NCBI GenBank assembly: GCA_016931085.1
Contig: JAFGFO010000210.1
Coordinates: 1-6,418, forward strand
Length of the DNA: 6,418 nt
Reading direction: 5' to 3'
From: Thermoflexales bacterium
GTDB lineage: Bacteria; Chloroflexota; Anaerolineae; Fen-1058
The notes beneath the pieces were generated by a model. That model was not told the origin of the DNA. It saw only the letters and a list, made by a program, of their open reading frames with translations, and searched no databases. Shown in pieces: positions 5,310 through 6,418 of this stretch. The translations under genes were made by a program, and so were the position numbers. The first letter of the stretch is position 1. The number at the start of each line of letters is the position of its first letter.

Positions 5310-5975
5310 ATGGACATTAGCTGGTTTGGACTGAGTTGTTTCCGGCTGCGCGATCGCACAGCCTCGGTTGTCACCGATCCCTACGGCAAGAACGTGGGGC
5401 TCCTGCTGCCGCGCGTGCGGGCAGACGTGGTCACCGTCAGCCAGGCGAGCGAGGAGCATAATTACACCAAGGGCGCCAAAGGCGATTTCAAGGTCATTGA
5501 CGGCCCGGGCGAATACGAAGTTTCGGGCGTGTTTATCACTGGCCTGGAATTACGCGGCGAGCGGAGAAAGCGCAAGACAGACCAAGCGGAGCTGCGCAAT
5601 ACGGTCTTTTTGCTCGAGTTCGATGATCTCAGCGTGTGCCACCTGGGAGGCCTGGACCACGTGCCCAGCCAGGCCCAAGTTGAAGAAACGCTCGAAGCCG
5701 TCGATGTGTTGTTGGTCCCGGTCGGCGGCGGCACGGCGCTGAACGCGGCCCAGGCCGCCGAGGTGGTCAGCCTGCTGGAACCACGCCTGGTTATTCCCAT
5801 GTACTACCGGCTGCCAGGCCTCGTTTCCCGCTTGGACCCGGTCGACAAGTTTCTGCGAGAAATGGGGCTGGGCGCCATTCCAGCCCAAGAAACACTCAAG
5901 GTATCTCGCAGCGGGCTGGGGGAAGAGACACAAGTTGTCGTGCTCGAGTCCAGGAACAAAGAAGAGGAAACCTAA
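5310..5975 (+). CDS. Metallo-beta-lactamase-fold protein (COG2220/UlaG-like) with degenerate metal site
   Basis: 221 residues. The ATG at 5310 is chosen because MDISWFGLSCFRL aligns with the usual N-terminus of this family (WLGHSCF); a GTG at 5280 would add ten unrelated residues. No good ribosome binding site precedes 5310. Family signatures are clear: VVTDPY (20-25), DGPGEYEVSGVFITG (64-78), CHLGGLDHV (110-118), VDVLLVPVGGG (131-141) and VIPMYYR (161-167). Metal ligands are largely lost. The usual HxHxDH after TVS reads QASEEH (45-50), keeping only the last His. HLGD reads HLGG (111-114), the His of IPMHY is Y165, and the His of GHSCF is L8. H50 and H111 remain. Active relatives hydrolyse esters or lactones using two metals; this one probably lacks canonical hydrolase activity and may be a binding or structural protein. 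The fold is intact, with no frameshift. It has its own promoter and terminator. Confidence 0.85.
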   Translation: MDISWFGLSCFRLRDRTASVVTDPYGKNVGLLLPRVRADVVTVSQASEEHNYTKGAKGDFKVIDGPGEYEVSGVFITGLELRGERRKRKTDQAELRNTVFLLEFDDLSVCHLGGLDHVPSQAQVEETLEAVDVLLVPVGGGTALNAAQAAEVVSLLEPRLVIPMYYRLPGLVSRLDPVDKFLREMGLGAIPAQETLKVSRSGLGEETQVVVLESRNKEEET

Positions 5976-5996
5976 TATATAATTACTCAATGACAT

Positions 5997-6018
5997 TTGC
6001 GCCAACCGCGCAAGTTTT
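5997..6018 (+). terminator. Rho-independent terminator of the MBL-fold gene
   Basis: TTGCGC (5997-6002) pairs perfectly with GCGCAA (6008-6013) around a 5-base loop. One extra U-G pair at the base is followed by TTTT (6015-6018). It begins 22 bases after the stop codon. The stem is short, so termination may be partial. Confidence 0.55.
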
Positions 6019-6114
6019 CAGAGTCTCAAACACATCTTGAGAGTGTTGCAGAATTCGGGGTACACCGTGGGATCGGCACTTTTGGGGCCGCATTGGGGTG
6101 TTGAGTGGCTGGCC

Positions 6115-6147
6115 AGACTTCCGAAGTCTTAAAGACTTCGGAAGTCT
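6115..6147. repeat. Perfect nested palindrome (16-bp arms, 1-base centre)
   Basis: AGACTTCCGAAGTCTT (6115-6130), a single A, then its exact reverse complement (6132-6147). Each arm is itself a palindrome, GACTTC-C-GAAGTC and GACTTC-G-GAAGTC. The element can therefore fold as one long hairpin or cruciform, or as two small ones. No T-tract follows. The form fits a dispersed intergenic palindromic repeat or a tandem binding site for a dimeric protein. Confidence 0.85.
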
Positions 6148-6154
6148 CAGGGCT

Positions 6155-6177
6155 GCCAGCCTGGCTCCATGGCTGGC
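6155..6177. repeat. GC-rich inverted repeat in a GGCTGGCC-rich patch
   Basis: GCCAGCC (6155-6161) and GGCTGGC (6171-6177) form a perfect 7-bp inverted repeat with a 9-base loop. Related words, GGCTGGCC at 6107-6114 and CTGGCCAG at 6179-6185, flank it and the palindrome at 6115-6147. The 6019-6261 stretch otherwise shows no gene. Confidence 0.45.
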
Positions 6178-6261
6178 CTGGCCAGTCGTTTGGCCGGTTT
6201 TGGGTCTTGCCGTTGCCCGCTTGCCGCGTTATGTGTGTTCGTCATTCCCTTGCGGCAGTCA

Positions 6262-6418
6262 TCAGGCATAGTTGCCCCCCGCTTGTGGTTTGGGTCGTTG
6301 GGGTTTGGGATAGAGCAACTTGATCCAGGTCTTGATGTTGAAAGCGGTGGCGTTCATCTTGGCCTGAAAGTCGGCCTTGTCCTGGCCGCGCCGCCGAGCG
6401 CGGCGAGCGCCGTTGTAG
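6262..6418 (-). CDS. Transposase C-terminal end (probable IS1182/IS5-like), rest beyond the right edge
   Basis: 51 residues and a TGA stop at 6262-6264 on the minus strand; the gene enters from the right edge. The visible peptide begins YNGARRARRRGQDKADFQ and continues with MNATAFNIKTWIKLLYPKP. This pattern, an Arg-rich GARRARRRG stretch, then a K-F-Q helix, then a T-A-x-N-x-K motif just before the C-terminus, is typical of DDE transposases of IS1182/IS5-like elements. The last residues are basic and Pro/Gln-rich. Whether the element is intact cannot be seen. No terminal inverted repeat could be assigned in the bases left of 6262 without the other end of the element. Confidence 0.65.
   Translation of the reverse strand, partial: YNGARRARRRGQDKADFQAKMNATAFNIKTWIKLLYPKPQRPKPQAGGNYA

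Noticed and set aside
6105..6323. Plus-strand frame of 72 codons
   Set aside because: It covers the perfect palindrome and then the antisense of the transposase end, and has no coding signature.

Overview
The window is GC-rich bacterial DNA. It looks like a chromosomal stretch from an anaerobic or facultatively anaerobic environmental bacterium. The combination of a YqiJ/YqiK pair, an Fe-S acyl-CoA-dehydratase-type system and a COG2220-like metallo-beta-lactamase-fold gene would suit Chloroflexota (Anaerolineae-like), but this placement is an inference and no marker gene settles it.

Layout, left to right. (1) Positions 1-1475, minus strand: a two-gene operon. A YqiJ-type membrane protein with a striking Asp/His-rich loop is followed by a YqiK-type flotillin (SPFH) that runs off the left edge. 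It has a good sigma70-like extended -10 promoter at 1494-1522. (2) Positions 1523-1891: a divergent intergenic region with no convincing gene. It ends in a rho-independent terminator-like hairpin and a candidate plus-strand promoter. (3) Positions 1892-5217, plus strand: a 723-residue protein made of two tandem 2-hydroxyacyl-CoA-dehydratase-like modules (DUF2229/COG3580-like plus COG3581-like), then a 334-residue BcrAD/BadFG/HgdC-type ATPase activase. The 149-base gap between them holds a nested palindromic element. (4) Positions 5214-6018: a near-consensus promoter whose -35 box overlaps the activase stop codon, then a metallo-beta-lactamase-fold protein of COG2220 type that has lost most metal-ligand histidines, then a terminator. 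(5) Positions 6019-6418: an intergenic region with a perfect nested palindrome, then the C-terminal end of a transposase on the minus strand, cut by the window edge.

How the genes may work together. The ATPase is expected to use ATP hydrolysis to inject a low-potential electron into the Fe-S protein encoded just upstream. That protein carries two parallel cysteine triads on one chain and so looks like a single-chain version of a heterodimeric dehydratase/reductase core. Its substrate cannot be read from the window, because no CoA-transferase, ligase or other pathway gene is present. The YqiJ/YqiK pair is an independent membrane-microdomain module. The degenerate metallo-beta-lactamase-fold gene has its own promoter and no evident functional link to its neighbours.

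The most unusual items are the fused two-module Fe-S protein, the probable metal-ligand-poor MBL-fold protein, the alternating-Asp loop built by an 18-bp in-frame tandem repeat, and two intergenic palindromic elements.
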